From the NCBI GenBank assembly GCA_016932435.1, contig JAFGCW010000036.1, forward strand, positions 1 through 64,000: a DNA stretch of 64,000 nucleotides. The letters are read 5' to 3'. Each line of letters starts with the position of its first letter. The first letter of the stretch is position 1. The translations under genes and the position numbers were made by a program. The stretch comes from Dehalococcoidales bacterium. GTDB lineage: Bacteria; Chloroflexota; Dehalococcoidia; Dehalococcoidales; UBA2162. The notes under the pieces are model-generated. The model ran no database searches. It had not been told where the DNA came from and was given only the letters and a program-made list of their open reading frames with translations. Of this stretch, positions 42,837 to 51,442 are shown piece after piece.

Positions 42837-44957
42837 ATGAAAACAGCACAGAGAGACGGACACCATATCAATCACCCTTTTTACGAAGAAATGCTTGAAA
42901 AGTTGTGGGAACCTGTTAAGGTTGGAAGTTTAGAGTTGAAAAACAGGATTGCCCTGGCCCCAATCCAGGTGCTTCCTCCGGAAAATGTCTGGCCTGATAT
43001 GCACGAGACCCACATCCTTTTTCATGAAGCGGTCGCGAAGGGCGGTGCCGGCCTTATCGTGATAGGAGAGGTTGACGTCACACCGGACTCAAAAGGTGCC
43101 GTCCAGGCTGCCGCCGGTGGTGAAAGAAGACCGACAAAAGGTATCTGGAGTGATGATACTATTCCGGGGTGGGCAAGGTTGATCGACTCCTGTCACAAGT
43201 GGGGAGCGAAAGTAATCCCTCAATTATCTTCTTACGCAGACTGGCGCCCACAGCACCGGGCTGTCCGAAGCGAAGGCAAAATGGCGCTCATCGTTCCACG
43301 GTGGGATAAGATCGGTATGACCCCGGAAAAGCTGGAAGAAGAAATACAGAATTTCGTTGACGGCGCGGTAAGGGCGAAACAGGCCGGTGCCGACGGAGTA
43401 GAAATAGCCGGAACGAGGGAGAGCCTGGTAGCATCGTTAATTTCGCCGGTCAGAAATCCCGGCACTCCGGGTTTCAGCGAAGGGCTGAAAGAAAGGGTAC
43501 GCTTCCCAACCGAATGCATCAGAAAGATAAAGGCAGTATGCGGTGCGGATTTCCCAGTGTTTATCCGGATGACAGCCGTTGAATATTATGCCGCCGGATA
43601 TGATATCGACTACGCGAAACAGGTAGCGAAAGAGTACGCAGACGCCGGTATAGATGCAATCGATGTCGTCCAGGCGGGATTTTCGACACAGCTTCCCCAG
43701 CTCCAGATGGTCGCCCCGACCGGATTGTACGGGCATAACGCCCGTGCCGTAAAAAGCTACCTGTCTTCACTGGGAACTCCTTACAGTAACGTGGCAATTA
43801 TGAATGCCTGCAGGATCCAGAATCCGTGGCTGGCGGCTTCTCTTATCAGGAACGGCGACTGCGATATAGTCAGTATCTGCCGCCAATTAATGATAGATCC
43901 CGAGTGGCCGGAGAAGGTCAGGGAAAAACGCATCGATGATATCATCCCGTGTATCGGCTGCGCATGGTGTCTTCGAAGCCATACCTGCGCTGTCAATCCA
44001 CAATCGCCTTTCTACAAATCGGCAGAACTGACAAAAACACTGAAAATGACCGAAGCGAAATCAAAAAAGAAAGTAATGGTCGTCGGTGGCGGTATGGCCG
44101 GAATGGAAGCGGCGCGAGCCCTTGCGTTGAGAGGACACAATATCACTCTATATGAAAAAGAAAAGGAACCCGGTAGAAAGATATACATCCAGAGTCTGCC
44201 GCCGTTCCGGGAGGACATGGACTTACTCAGACTATACCTTTTAAAGCAAGTAAAGAAACTCGGTGTAGACGTCAGGTGCCAGATGGTAGTTACTCCTGAA
44301 CTGGTTGAAAAAGAAAAACCGGATACGGTTGTTGTCGCTACCGGATGCCGCCCGGTGTTGCCAGATATTCCCGGGATAGATACCCATCCGAACGTGGTAT
44401 TTGCCGAAGACGTCCTGCTTGAAAAGGCAGATATCGGTAGCAAGGTAGTCGTTATCGACGCGGAAGCCCGTAAAGACCTGGGCAGTCTTGGCAGCTTTAC
44501 GGCCAATTACGTGGCAAGAGCAGCCTGTGTCAGGGACGATGTGGCAATGCACATCATGCGTTGGAGTCCCCAGCATACACCGGAGCAGGTAAAGGAGATG
44601 GCGGATACACCCATCGGGAGACAGGTAACCATAGTAACGACCAGGGACAGAGTAGGTGATATCGAGTACCATCATTACACCACCGTGGAAGAACTGAGAA
44701 GGCTTGGAGTAAGAGTCATCCTGGAATGTGAGTATAAGGAAATTTCTGAAAAAGGGCTGGTGATACTCAAAGACGGGGAAGAAGAATTACTTGAAGCCGA
44801 TACGATAATCACCGCGAATTACGAGTCCGATGATACACTCTACAGGGAACTGAAGGGTAAAGTCCCTGAACTTTATCTTACCGGAGATGCCAGGGCAGTC
44901 CAGGTACAGTTCATCGGCAACATACACGGACCTTACAGGCTGGCTCTGACAATATAA
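42837..44957 (+). CDS. 2,4-dienoyl-CoA/2-enoate reductase-like FMN-FeS-FAD enzyme
   Basis: A 706-aa fusion: an OYE-like FMN TIM barrel (about residues 15-360, starting LWEPVKVGSLELKNRIALAPIQ), a 4Fe-4S motif CIGCAWCLRSHTCAVNP, and C-terminal FAD/NAD(P)-binding domains (KKVMVVGGGMAGMEAARALALRGH; later ADTIITANYESDD). Such enzymes reduce C=C bonds of enoates or dienoyl-CoAs using NAD(P)H. GGAG is 8 bp from the ATG at 42837, preferred over GTG 42828. Lies between CoA-transferase and MFS genes, so a reductive step in organic-acid catabolism is likely. Confidence 0.85.
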   Translation: MKTAQRDGHHINHPFYEEMLEKLWEPVKVGSLELKNRIALAPIQVLPPENVWPDMHETHILFHEAVAKGGAGLIVIGEVDVTPDSKGAVQAAAGGERRPTKGIWSDDTIPGWARLIDSCHKWGAKVIPQLSSYADWRPQHRAVRSEGKMALIVPRWDKIGMTPEKLEEEIQNFVDGAVRAKQAGADGVEIAGTRESLVASLISPVRNPGTPGFSEGLKERVRFPTECIRKIKAVCGADFPVFIRMTAVEYYAAGYDIDYAKQVAKEYADAGIDAIDVVQAGFSTQLPQLQMVAPTGLYGHNARAVKSYLSSLGTPYSNVAIMNACRIQNPWLAASLIRNGDCDIVSICRQLMIDPEWPEKVREKRIDDIIPCIGCAWCLRSHTCAVNPQSPFYKSAELTKTLKMTEAKSKKKVMVVGGGMAGMEAARALALRGHNITLYEKEKEPGRKIYIQSLPPFREDMDLLRLYLLKQVKKLGVDVRCQMVVTPELVEKEKPDTVVVATGCRPVLPDIPGIDTHPNVVFAEDVLLEKADIGSKVVVIDAEARKDLGSLGSFTANYVARAACVRDDVAMHIMRWSPQHTPEQVKEMADTPIGRQVTIVTTRDRVGDIEYHHYTTVEELRRLGVRVILECEYKEISEKGLVILKDGEEELLEADTIITANYESDDTLYRELKGKVPELYLTGDARAVQVQFIGNIHGPYRLALTI

Positions 44958-45023
44958 TCAGGAAAAATTACTCATCATAACCGATAAAGACACCTGGTTG
45001 CATAGAAAAAGAGGATAATCAAG

Positions 45024-45107
45024 CCGTTCGTGGTGAGCCTGTCGAATCACAACGGCGCCCTTCGACAAGCTCAGAGCTTGCCCCGTACTAGATACGGGGG
45101 CGAACGG
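45024..45107. repeat. Nested palindromic intergenic repeat
   Basis: Outer arms CCGTTCG (45024-45030) and CGAACGG (45101-45107) enclose GTCGAA/TTCGAC (45041-45046 and 45061-45066), the palindrome AAGCTCAGAGCTT (45067-45079) and CCCCGTA/TACGGGG (45081-45099). Such GTTCG...GAACG elements recur between genes in some Chloroflexota and other genomes, from memory. Lies in the 222-base gap before the MFS gene. Confidence 0.55.
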
Positions 45108-45179
45108 AATAATAATAGTAATTGCCGAAACTAAGTACCGGTAGACTATCTACACAAACTGTGGTTACATAAGCCTGTT

Positions 45180-46442
45180 ATGGATGAAAACAGCAAAACG
45201 TTCGGTCATTTGGATTATCTCAAGATAACCGTCCTGGGATTTGCCCTTTCCGGACTGGCAGGCAGCATGAACAGCATCATCCTGCCGGTCAGGCTGCTGG
45301 ACTTCCTTGACGAATCGCAGAAAAACTCCTATCTCGGCCTGATCACGTTCGCGGGACTGGTCCTTGCGATGATAACCCAGCCGGTCATCGGGGTTTTCAG
45401 CGACCGCTGCCGTATCAACTGGGGAAGGCGCCGTCCCTTTATCCTGGCAGGCGTCATACTGGTACTGGTGTTTCTACCCGGCCTGGGACTGGCCGGCACG
45501 TTGCCCCTGTTTATCTTCGTCTACTGCATGCTCCAGGTCAGTTCCAACACCACCCAGGCCCCCTACCAGGCGTTCATTCCCGAGCTCGTGCCGCCGGACA
45601 AGCGGGGACGGGCGTCGGGAGTGAAGAACGTGGTGGAAATACTGGGCGGAGTTGGTTTGATGCGGCTGGCGGCGTATTTCATGGGGCAGTACCAGGAGTA
45701 CGCGAAAGTTTCCTGGCTGTGGGTTACCGTCAGCGTGATCGGCGCTGTCTTCCTTGTTACCGGACTGTTTACGCTGCTCAAAGTCAAGGAGAAGCCCGTA
45801 TCCGAAAGTCCCCGGGAAACAAGTATCTCGTCGGTTTTCAGGAGCTTCAAAATCGACCTGAAGCACAGAGGTTTCGGCTGGTTCCTGGCAGCGCGCAGCG
45901 TCCTGGGAATACCCGGCGTGGTATTGCAGATATTCACCCTGTATTTCCTCATGGACTACATCAAAATAGACAATCCGACCGGGGTAGCCGGCGACCTGAT
46001 GGTAGTGGTGGGTGTAAGTCTGCTGGCGATGGTCTACCCGGCGGGGTGGCTTACGGACAGGATCGGGCGCAGACCGGTCGTGATTTCCTCAGGTATTCTC
46101 GGCGCTCTGGGAATCGTATGCCTGTATTTCTCGCACAGCTACGTTCCCCTGCTGCTTTCAGGAGCCGTTATCGGGGCGGCAAACGGGATTATGCTCAGCA
46201 GCACCTGGGCGCTTGCCACGGATTTAACCGCAAAAGGGGAAGAGGGCAGGTATCTCGGGATGACGAACATCGCTCTTGCGGGAGGTTCAGCCCTGGCACG
46301 CCTGGTCGGACCGGTCATCGACTTCTTTAACACTATCGAATCGGACCTCGGATACCAGGTAATGCTGCTTATCTGTTTCACCGGCTTCATTGCCGGGGTG
46401 TTACTCATCCTGAAAGTAAAACGGCATGAGTCTCACCAGTAA
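45180..46442 (+). CDS. MFS transporter (GPH-like)
   Basis: A 420-aa protein with 12 hydrophobic segments. MFS loops are seen in GVFSDRCRINWGRRRPFILAG and AGWLTDRIGRRPVVISSG. The GRRRPF motif and overall pattern recall the glycoside-pentoside-hexuronide:cation group, but the catabolic neighbours suggest an organic acid or aromatic-like substrate. G+C is clearly higher than in the backbone, a sign of transfer. A partial copy of its C-terminus occurs at 47812. Confidence 0.85.
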   Translation: MDENSKTFGHLDYLKITVLGFALSGLAGSMNSIILPVRLLDFLDESQKNSYLGLITFAGLVLAMITQPVIGVFSDRCRINWGRRRPFILAGVILVLVFLPGLGLAGTLPLFIFVYCMLQVSSNTTQAPYQAFIPELVPPDKRGRASGVKNVVEILGGVGLMRLAAYFMGQYQEYAKVSWLWVTVSVIGAVFLVTGLFTLLKVKEKPVSESPRETSISSVFRSFKIDLKHRGFGWFLAARSVLGIPGVVLQIFTLYFLMDYIKIDNPTGVAGDLMVVVGVSLLAMVYPAGWLTDRIGRRPVVISSGILGALGIVCLYFSHSYVPLLLSGAVIGAANGIMLSSTWALATDLTAKGEEGRYLGMTNIALAGGSALARLVGPVIDFFNTIESDLGYQVMLLICFTGFIAGVLLILKVKRHESHQ

Positions 46443-46489
46443 CTGATTTAACTCAATGGCAGCGTGAGAAGCCCTCGTACTAGGCCAAG

Positions 46490-47716
46490 TTAAACAAGCC
46501 TGTTCACAACGATAACGCCATCCTTTATCACCATCTTGATATCTCTTGTTTTACCTATCTCCTCAAGAAGGTTCCCGGAAATTACGACCAAATCCGCCAG
46601 TTTACCTCTCTCGATAGTGCCCAGTTCATTCGCTATACCCAGGTTATCAGCGGCGTTTCTCGTTCCAGCCAGTATGGCATCCATCGGGCTTATACCTGCT
46701 TCGACCATGAGATCGAGTTCCCTGTGAAGACCTTTTCCTATGACAACTCCAGGGGTTCCCGAATCGGTACCGGCAGCGATAGGTACTCCTGCTTCATGTA
46801 ATTTCCTTGTAATCTTCTTCACGGCAGCGAAGACATTCCGATCCATCTCCTGGTAAGCCCAGGCTATCGCTATCGTCGGAACGAAATAGGTCCCTTTCTC
46901 CAGCATCATACCAACTATATCATCTCCAAATTCAGTCGACGCTGCTCCTGGTAGCAATCCATGTTCTATGCTGTCGGCGCCGGCCTTCAACGCATCCATT
47001 GTTTCTTCCGGGCTTCCGGTATGCACCATTAATTTCAGTCTGTGCCGGTGCGCCTCGTCCGCCAGCGTTTCCAGCACATCGAAAGCCAGCTTTGGGACCT
47101 TGTGATTCAATGCCATAGGATCTATATCGGAGTAGATAGCCTTGATGCAGTCAACCCCACCTTCAGCCAGTCTCTTTACTTCTTCTTTAGCATCATTCAC
47201 ATCGTCAATCTGTCTTACCGCGTTTTCAATAATATAACGGTTGCCCTTGTAAATAGTCCCGGCAGGATGCCCTCCGGGCGCCGTAATTATCGGTCCCGGG
47301 GCAAAAATACGCGGTCCGGAAAGTTCTCCGGCGGCAATCCTGTCACGAAGCCTGATGATGTGGGGATAATGATCGCCGGCGCTTCTGATGGTAGTCACCC
47401 CGTTTTCAAGAGCCAGTCGCCTTCGATGAGCGTAGTTACGAAGATAGTCCCAGAAGAATGAGACCATGTCTGTTAGGCCGACTTTACCGATTGCCTTTCC
47501 CGGCTTGTCTACGGTAAGCCCGCCGAGGTGAAGATGACAGTCGATTAAGCCGGGCATGACAGTGTCACCATGCAGATCGATAACGGCAGCGTTTTCAGGA
47601 TAGATAATCCCTGCTCCTGCATCCTGAATGCGATTTCCATTTATTAAGACCGTTGCATTATGAACAGGTTCGCGCCCCGTGCCGTCGATCAGGTTGCCGT
47701 TCGTCAAAACCAGCAT
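46490..47716 (-). CDS. Amidohydrolase-family metal-dependent hydrolase
   Basis: From the ATG at 47716 (GAGG 8 bp upstream) the protein is 408 aa. It shows the amidohydrolase core: GLIDCHLHLGG (HxH), a lysine region ADGG-like AEGGVDCIKAIYSD, MVHTGSPEE and DSIEHGLLPG supplying His ligands, and AAGTDSGTPGVV with the catalytic Asp. Closest to imidazolonepropionase/prolidase-like members. Encoded opposite to its neighbours and flanked by an MFS gene and an MFS fragment. Confidence 0.85.
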   Translation of the reverse strand: MLVLTNGNLIDGTGREPVHNATVLINGNRIQDAGAGIIYPENAAVIDLHGDTVMPGLIDCHLHLGGLTVDKPGKAIGKVGLTDMVSFFWDYLRNYAHRRRLALENGVTTIRSAGDHYPHIIRLRDRIAAGELSGPRIFAPGPIITAPGGHPAGTIYKGNRYIIENAVRQIDDVNDAKEEVKRLAEGGVDCIKAIYSDIDPMALNHKVPKLAFDVLETLADEAHRHRLKLMVHTGSPEETMDALKAGADSIEHGLLPGAASTEFGDDIVGMMLEKGTYFVPTIAIAWAYQEMDRNVFAAVKKITRKLHEAGVPIAAGTDSGTPGVVIGKGLHRELDLMVEAGISPMDAILAGTRNAADNLGIANELGTIERGKLADLVVISGNLLEEIGKTRDIKMVIKDGVIVVNRLV

Positions 47717-47811
47717 TCTCATCACCTCTGCAGGACTGTATCCGGTATTCTGAGATCACCTACAGTATATACCTCCGGTCGCAGTATCGCTATACCATGA
47801 AACTGGCTGTA

Positions 47812-47907
47812 AAGAAGTTAGGCTACCGGGTAATGCTGCTCATCTGTTTCACCGGTTTCATCACCGGGGTGTTACTGATCCTAAAGGTGAGACGGCATGG
47901 TACTTGA
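47812..47907 (+). pseudogene. Remnant of an MFS transporter C-terminus
   Basis: The 31 codons ending at the TGA 47905-47907 read GYRVMLLICFTGFITGVLLI then LKVRRH, nearly the same as the last residues of the MFS protein at 46442 (GYQVMLLICFTGFIAGVLLI). Nucleotide identity over the stretch is high but with silent changes, so it is an old duplicate rather than an assembly copy. The rest of the paralogue is missing. Confidence 0.75.
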
Positions 47908-47945
47908 AAAAAATCCTAATGGTAGAATATGGAGACGAGGAAATC

Positions 47946-47978
47946 AGATTCTTAGTTCGAGTACAAGTCAGAGGGCAT
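47946..47978 (+). pseudogene. Decayed 3' half of tRNA-Asn
   Basis: Ungapped alignment with 40179-40211 of the intact tRNA-Asn gives 25 of 33 identical bases, and 21 of the first 24, covering variable loop, T arm and acceptor 3' strand. The T stem-loop core (TTAGTTCGAGTACAA) is recognisable. No 5' half is present. It may be an old attachment-site copy of an element inserted at tRNA-Asn. Confidence 0.45.
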
Positions 47979-47998
47979 TATTAAATATTATATTCAAA

Positions 47999-48706
47999 TC
48001 ATTCATTTCTAATAGTTTTCGGAGGTTTATTAATCTGCTTTAGTCTATTAAGGTTCTCTTGAATAGACCGTAATACATATAAGTAATCGTCATGTCCTAT
48101 AATACGGGGTGAATAAGTTAACGCACGAAAGAGACTACTATACCTATTTATCACCTCAGTAGATCGATGTACCAGGATAGATATTTCTTCTCTCGAAATG
48201 GGATAATTCTCATTTACTTGTTGATTATTTACTATATTTAAAGCTGTTTTATGAACGATAATGTTATGTCTCCAAATAATCAGTCTCTTAACTAAATCAT
48301 TCGAAACATCAACTGATTCTCTATCATTATTTAGTGTATTCAGATCTGGAATTCTTGAATTTTCTGCTAAACTCTCAACGAAAGGGTTATCTTTGAGTCT
48401 TTGCTTAAAGTCATCAATACCGAATATATCAAGTCTTGCTTTAATTGTATCAAGTAAATTTACTAGACTCAGTGACTTTTCGTGTTGATCATAAACGCGG
48501 CATAAGCAAATCAGCGTATTATTCATGAGCGCTTGAAGTGTAAGTGACCAGAAAGTATTTGATTCATTAAATACTTCTCTGTATGCCGGAATAGCGGTTA
48601 GAAGATTATTATAAAGGTTAAAATAAACTTCAACATCAATTATCTCTTTAGATAATGCGTTTAGCAGGTTATCAAATTGTTCGGAATTGACGATTTCTAT
48701 TTCCAC
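47999..48706 (-). CDS. AbiU2-like HEPN-domain protein
   Basis: The 235-aa all-helical protein starts at GTG 48706, where GGAGG is 6 bp upstream. It contains the helix pair SLTLQALMNNTLICLCRVYD and SLSLVNLLDTIKARLD, and KRLIIWRHNIIVHKT, whose R-x5-H fits the HEPN RNase motif; the layout resembles HEPN_AbiU2. HEPN proteins of this kind act as RNases in phage resistance or toxin-antitoxin systems; no antitoxin-like partner is adjacent. The gene is much more AT-rich than its GC-rich neighbours, so recent acquisition is likely. Confidence 0.6.
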   Translation of the reverse strand: MEIEIVNSEQFDNLLNALSKEIIDVEVYFNLYNNLLTAIPAYREVFNESNTFWSLTLQALMNNTLICLCRVYDQHEKSLSLVNLLDTIKARLDIFGIDDFKQRLKDNPFVESLAENSRIPDLNTLNNDRESVDVSNDLVKRLIIWRHNIIVHKTALNIVNNQQVNENYPISREEISILVHRSTEVINRYSSLFRALTYSPRIIGHDDYLYVLRSIQENLNRLKQINKPPKTIRNE

Positions 48707-48932
48707 TAAAATCCTCCATGTGTTGAATGTCACTAATAATCCTTTATTTCAGATAATATATGTGTAACACTATACGCTTGTTTTCACAACCCCCACATTA
48801 CGAAACGTGCATTGCCCATAGCATATTGACTTACCATTCTCTCCTGAACTACACTCAATAACCGTAATCATTTCGTTTTCTTTTCTCATTGCTGGTTCAA
48901 GAAGCTGCAGTATCTGACGAAGGAGTTTTTCT

Positions 48933-49865
48933 ATGGGTGTTCTGTTGAAGGATAGAGTCGCGGTAATCACCGGCGCCGGGGGTGGTATCGACAGCGCCGA
49001 GGCTGTCGCCATGGCGACGCAGGGGGCGAAGGTGGTGGTGAACGACACCGGCGTTGCCCACAGCAAAGACAACCCGCATGAGTCCGCCGACCTGACAGTC
49101 GAGACGATAAAACAGGCCGGTGGCGAAGCGGTCGCCAGCTATGACAGCGTCGCCGAACCGGAAGGGGCAGAGAAGATAATCAAGACAGCAGTCGATACCT
49201 GGGGCCGACTGGATATCCTGGTGAACAACGCCGGGGTGTTCAGGGTCCACCCGGTCGACGAAATGCCGCCGCACCAGTGGGACGCCGTGATGAAGAGCCA
49301 TCTCTACGGCACCTTTTACTGCACCCATTTTGCCGTGCCCGTCATGAAAAAACAGGGCTACGGAAGGATAATCAACACCTCTTCGCACGTTGGATTCGGG
49401 CAGGCCGGTCAGACCACCTACGCCGCCGCCAAGGAAGGCATTACCGGTTTCTCACGCGCGGTAGCTAGAGAGGTGGCCGAACACGGCATCACCTGCAACG
49501 TCATCCGCCCTATCTGCTATATGAAGCGTCGACGGCAGGCAGAATCTCCGATGGAGATCAACAAGCCGGAAGACGTGGCAGCCTTCGTTACCTACCTCGC
49601 CACTGAACCGGCCGACCATATCAACGCCTGCGTCTTCGAGGTCTGGCACGGGCATGTCGGCATCTTTACCGACCCCACACCGGTCGAGAACGTGATATGG
49701 AAAGACGGCGACTGGACGCCGGAAGAACTGGCGAAAGCCGTACCGGAAGTATTGACCGCCGGCAGGGAAAGGGAGAAATTCCCGGTCGCGCTGCCCTTGT
49801 GGCTGGAGCGAATGATAGCCGCCGAGGGGATTACTCTCGATAACTTGAAACGAGGAAACGAATAG
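48933..49865 (+). CDS. Short-chain dehydrogenase with altered nucleotide motif
   Basis: A 310-aa SDR. The NAD(P) motif reads TGAGGGIDSAEA, where the third Gly of TGxxxGxG is replaced by Asp; ILVNNAG, INTSSHVGFG (Ser) and TYAAAKEG (YxxxK) are intact. The C-terminal extension past residue ~200 (ADHINACVFEVWHGHVGIF) resembles multifunctional beta-oxidation-type or 3-hydroxyacyl dehydrogenases. AGGAG is 7 bp before the ATG. High G+C compared with the backbone. Probably a hydroxyacyl or ring-alcohol dehydrogenase of the local catabolic set. Confidence 0.8.
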   Translation: MGVLLKDRVAVITGAGGGIDSAEAVAMATQGAKVVVNDTGVAHSKDNPHESADLTVETIKQAGGEAVASYDSVAEPEGAEKIIKTAVDTWGRLDILVNNAGVFRVHPVDEMPPHQWDAVMKSHLYGTFYCTHFAVPVMKKQGYGRIINTSSHVGFGQAGQTTYAAAKEGITGFSRAVAREVAEHGITCNVIRPICYMKRRRQAESPMEINKPEDVAAFVTYLATEPADHINACVFEVWHGHVGIFTDPTPVENVIWKDGDWTPEELAKAVPEVLTAGREREKFPVALPLWLERMIAAEGITLDNLKRGNE

Positions 49866-49899
49866 AAGTTTGTAAAACGCTAAGTGCTTTACCTGGAGG

Positions 49900-49998
49900 G
49901 TCATTGCGAGACTCGGCGTCCACAGCCGAGACATAGCAATCTATATTAATCTTAGAGATTATTACGTCGTTCGCCTAAGGCGAACTCCTCATAATGAC
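49900..49998. repeat. GTCATTGCGAG-type palindromic repeat
   Basis: The element starts GTCATTGCGAG and ends CTCATAATGAC with internal GTTCGCCTAAGGCGAAC and an AGATT/AATCT pair. It is the same family as 60775-60862. It lies in the 369-base gap 49866-50234, which otherwise contains only a second repeat and a terminator. Confidence 0.6.
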
Positions 49999-50065
49999 AG
50001 TATGTTGTGTCAGCTGAAAAGCCATAAAAATGTTGAGTATTGGTAGAATCTGAATAACGATAAGC

Positions 50066-50144
50066 TGTCATCCTGAGCGCAGCGAAGGATCTCCTTTCAT
50101 AATCGGATGAGATTCTTCGGTCGCTTCGCTCCCTCAGAATGACA
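50066..50144. repeat. TGTCATCCTGAG-type palindromic repeat
   Basis: TGTCATCCTGAGCG at the left and CCCTCAGAATGACA at the right form imperfect terminal inverted repeats, with GCAGCGAAGGATCT and AGATTCTTCGG as inner arms. A common miniature intergenic repeat type, to my recollection; no coding potential. Confidence 0.6.
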
Positions 50145-50186
50145 CAGCACTAGATTTTCGGAGTAATGACAGTTGTATGGAAAAAC

Positions 50187-50212
50187 CGGGAAGCCGCTCG
50201 AGCGGCTTCCCG
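50187..50212 (-). terminator. Terminator of the GlcD/Fe-S operon
   Basis: CGGGAAGCCGCTC and its complement form a 26-bp perfect palindrome at 50187-50212, followed on the minus strand by GGTTTTT. It lies 23 bp after the stop of the Fe-S subunit gene. Confidence 0.85.
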
Positions 50213-50234
50213 TAACGTATAATACCCTGAAAAC

Positions 50235-51410
50235 TTATAAAGCCTTGCAGGCTATCTCCGCGATATCATAAATCTCAATATCCGTGCTATACTCAGCAAC
50301 TGCGTCCTTGAAATTCTTCTCACACCATCCGCAGGCTGTGACCAGCGCCGTTGCTCCAGTGGCTCTGGCTTCTTTCAGCCTTTCATTGGCATTCCAGAGA
50401 GACAGTTCGGGGTTGGCCTGGCTGACACCGGCACCGGCGCCGCAGCACCAGGCATTCTCACGGTTGCGCGGCATCTCTACCAGTTCAACGCCCGGGATAC
50501 CCGTTAACAGTGCTCTCGGTATATCATACGCGGCTTCCTCGCCCATGTGACGCCCGAGATGGCAGGGATCATGGTAGGTTACCTTCATCGGGACATTATT
50601 CGCCAGCTTAAGGCTGCCTTCGGTAATCAACTGCGAAAGGTATTCAACGATATGCAATACTTCGTACTTCTGCTTTGTATCTATCATCTTGTAAAGGTTC
50701 TTGAAGGTAGCGTATCCGTCAGAACAGGATGTTACCACCTTGCTGACTTCCATTGAATTAAACGTTTCGATGCTGTGCTCAGCATACTTGGTGAACTCAC
50801 CGGTATACCCCATTTCATAGGGACGTCCGCCACAGCAGCATTCCTCGGCACCCATAATACCGACATCTACACCGGCAGCCTGCAACAGTTTTATTACGCT
50901 CTTCGATACGTCCCAGAGGTCCTGTTCATAAGATAACAGGCAGCCTGCATGATAAAGGACATCGACACTTTCCTGCGCGGCATTCTTAACCTCGATATCT
51001 TTCGCCCAGTCTCCGCGTTCCGATTTCGGATTGCCGAACACATTGTCTTCTCCTCTGAGACCATAATATACCGCCATATATTCCGGCTTCATGAAACCCT
51101 GTGTCACCGCGTCCTCGCGAAGCGCCCGGACAACCTCGAATATATGGGAATGATGATATACACCGCACTGCTGTTCGCAGGAAAGGCATCCGGTGCAGGC
51201 GTATATTCTTTCCCGTATGTCATCATCTTCCAGAGTAAGTATCCCTTCGGATACCCCCCTGGCTATAGCCATCTGCCCTGAAGGGAAAAATGACTCCATC
51301 TGGTATTTTTCACCGGCGGGGCAGGCAGGAACAAAAACCCTGAGTACATCCTTGCATGTACCGCAGCGGGTACATCCATACAGATATTCCTTTACGTTTT
51401 CCAGACCCAT
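50235..51410 (-). CDS. (Fe-S)-binding oxidoreductase subunit with CCG domains
   Basis: The 391-aa protein starts at ATG 51410 with AGGAGG 7 bp upstream. N-terminal 4Fe-4S motifs are GCTRCGTCKDV and CTGCLSCEQQCGVYH; two CCG domains follow (EECCCGGRPYE with its upstream Cys, and HDPCHLGRHMG...NAWCCGAGAG), as in GlpC, GlcF and heterodisulfide reductase HdrB/D. It would take electrons from the flavoprotein encoded 32 bp upstream and pass them to a quinone or ETF-like carrier. Confidence 0.85.
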   Translation of the reverse strand: MGLENVKEYLYGCTRCGTCKDVLRVFVPACPAGEKYQMESFFPSGQMAIARGVSEGILTLEDDDIRERIYACTGCLSCEQQCGVYHHSHIFEVVRALREDAVTQGFMKPEYMAVYYGLRGEDNVFGNPKSERGDWAKDIEVKNAAQESVDVLYHAGCLLSYEQDLWDVSKSVIKLLQAAGVDVGIMGAEECCCGGRPYEMGYTGEFTKYAEHSIETFNSMEVSKVVTSCSDGYATFKNLYKMIDTKQKYEVLHIVEYLSQLITEGSLKLANNVPMKVTYHDPCHLGRHMGEEAAYDIPRALLTGIPGVELVEMPRNRENAWCCGAGAGVSQANPELSLWNANERLKEARATGATALVTACGWCEKNFKDAVAEYSTDIEIYDIAEIACKAL

Positions 51411-51442
51411 TAACTCCTCCTTAGTCCTTTCCTGTTCGTTCC

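Noticed and set aside
48770..49388. Minus-strand frames over the SDR start
   Set aside because: Antisense to the SDR nucleotide-binding region; no ribosome sites; high-GC shadows.
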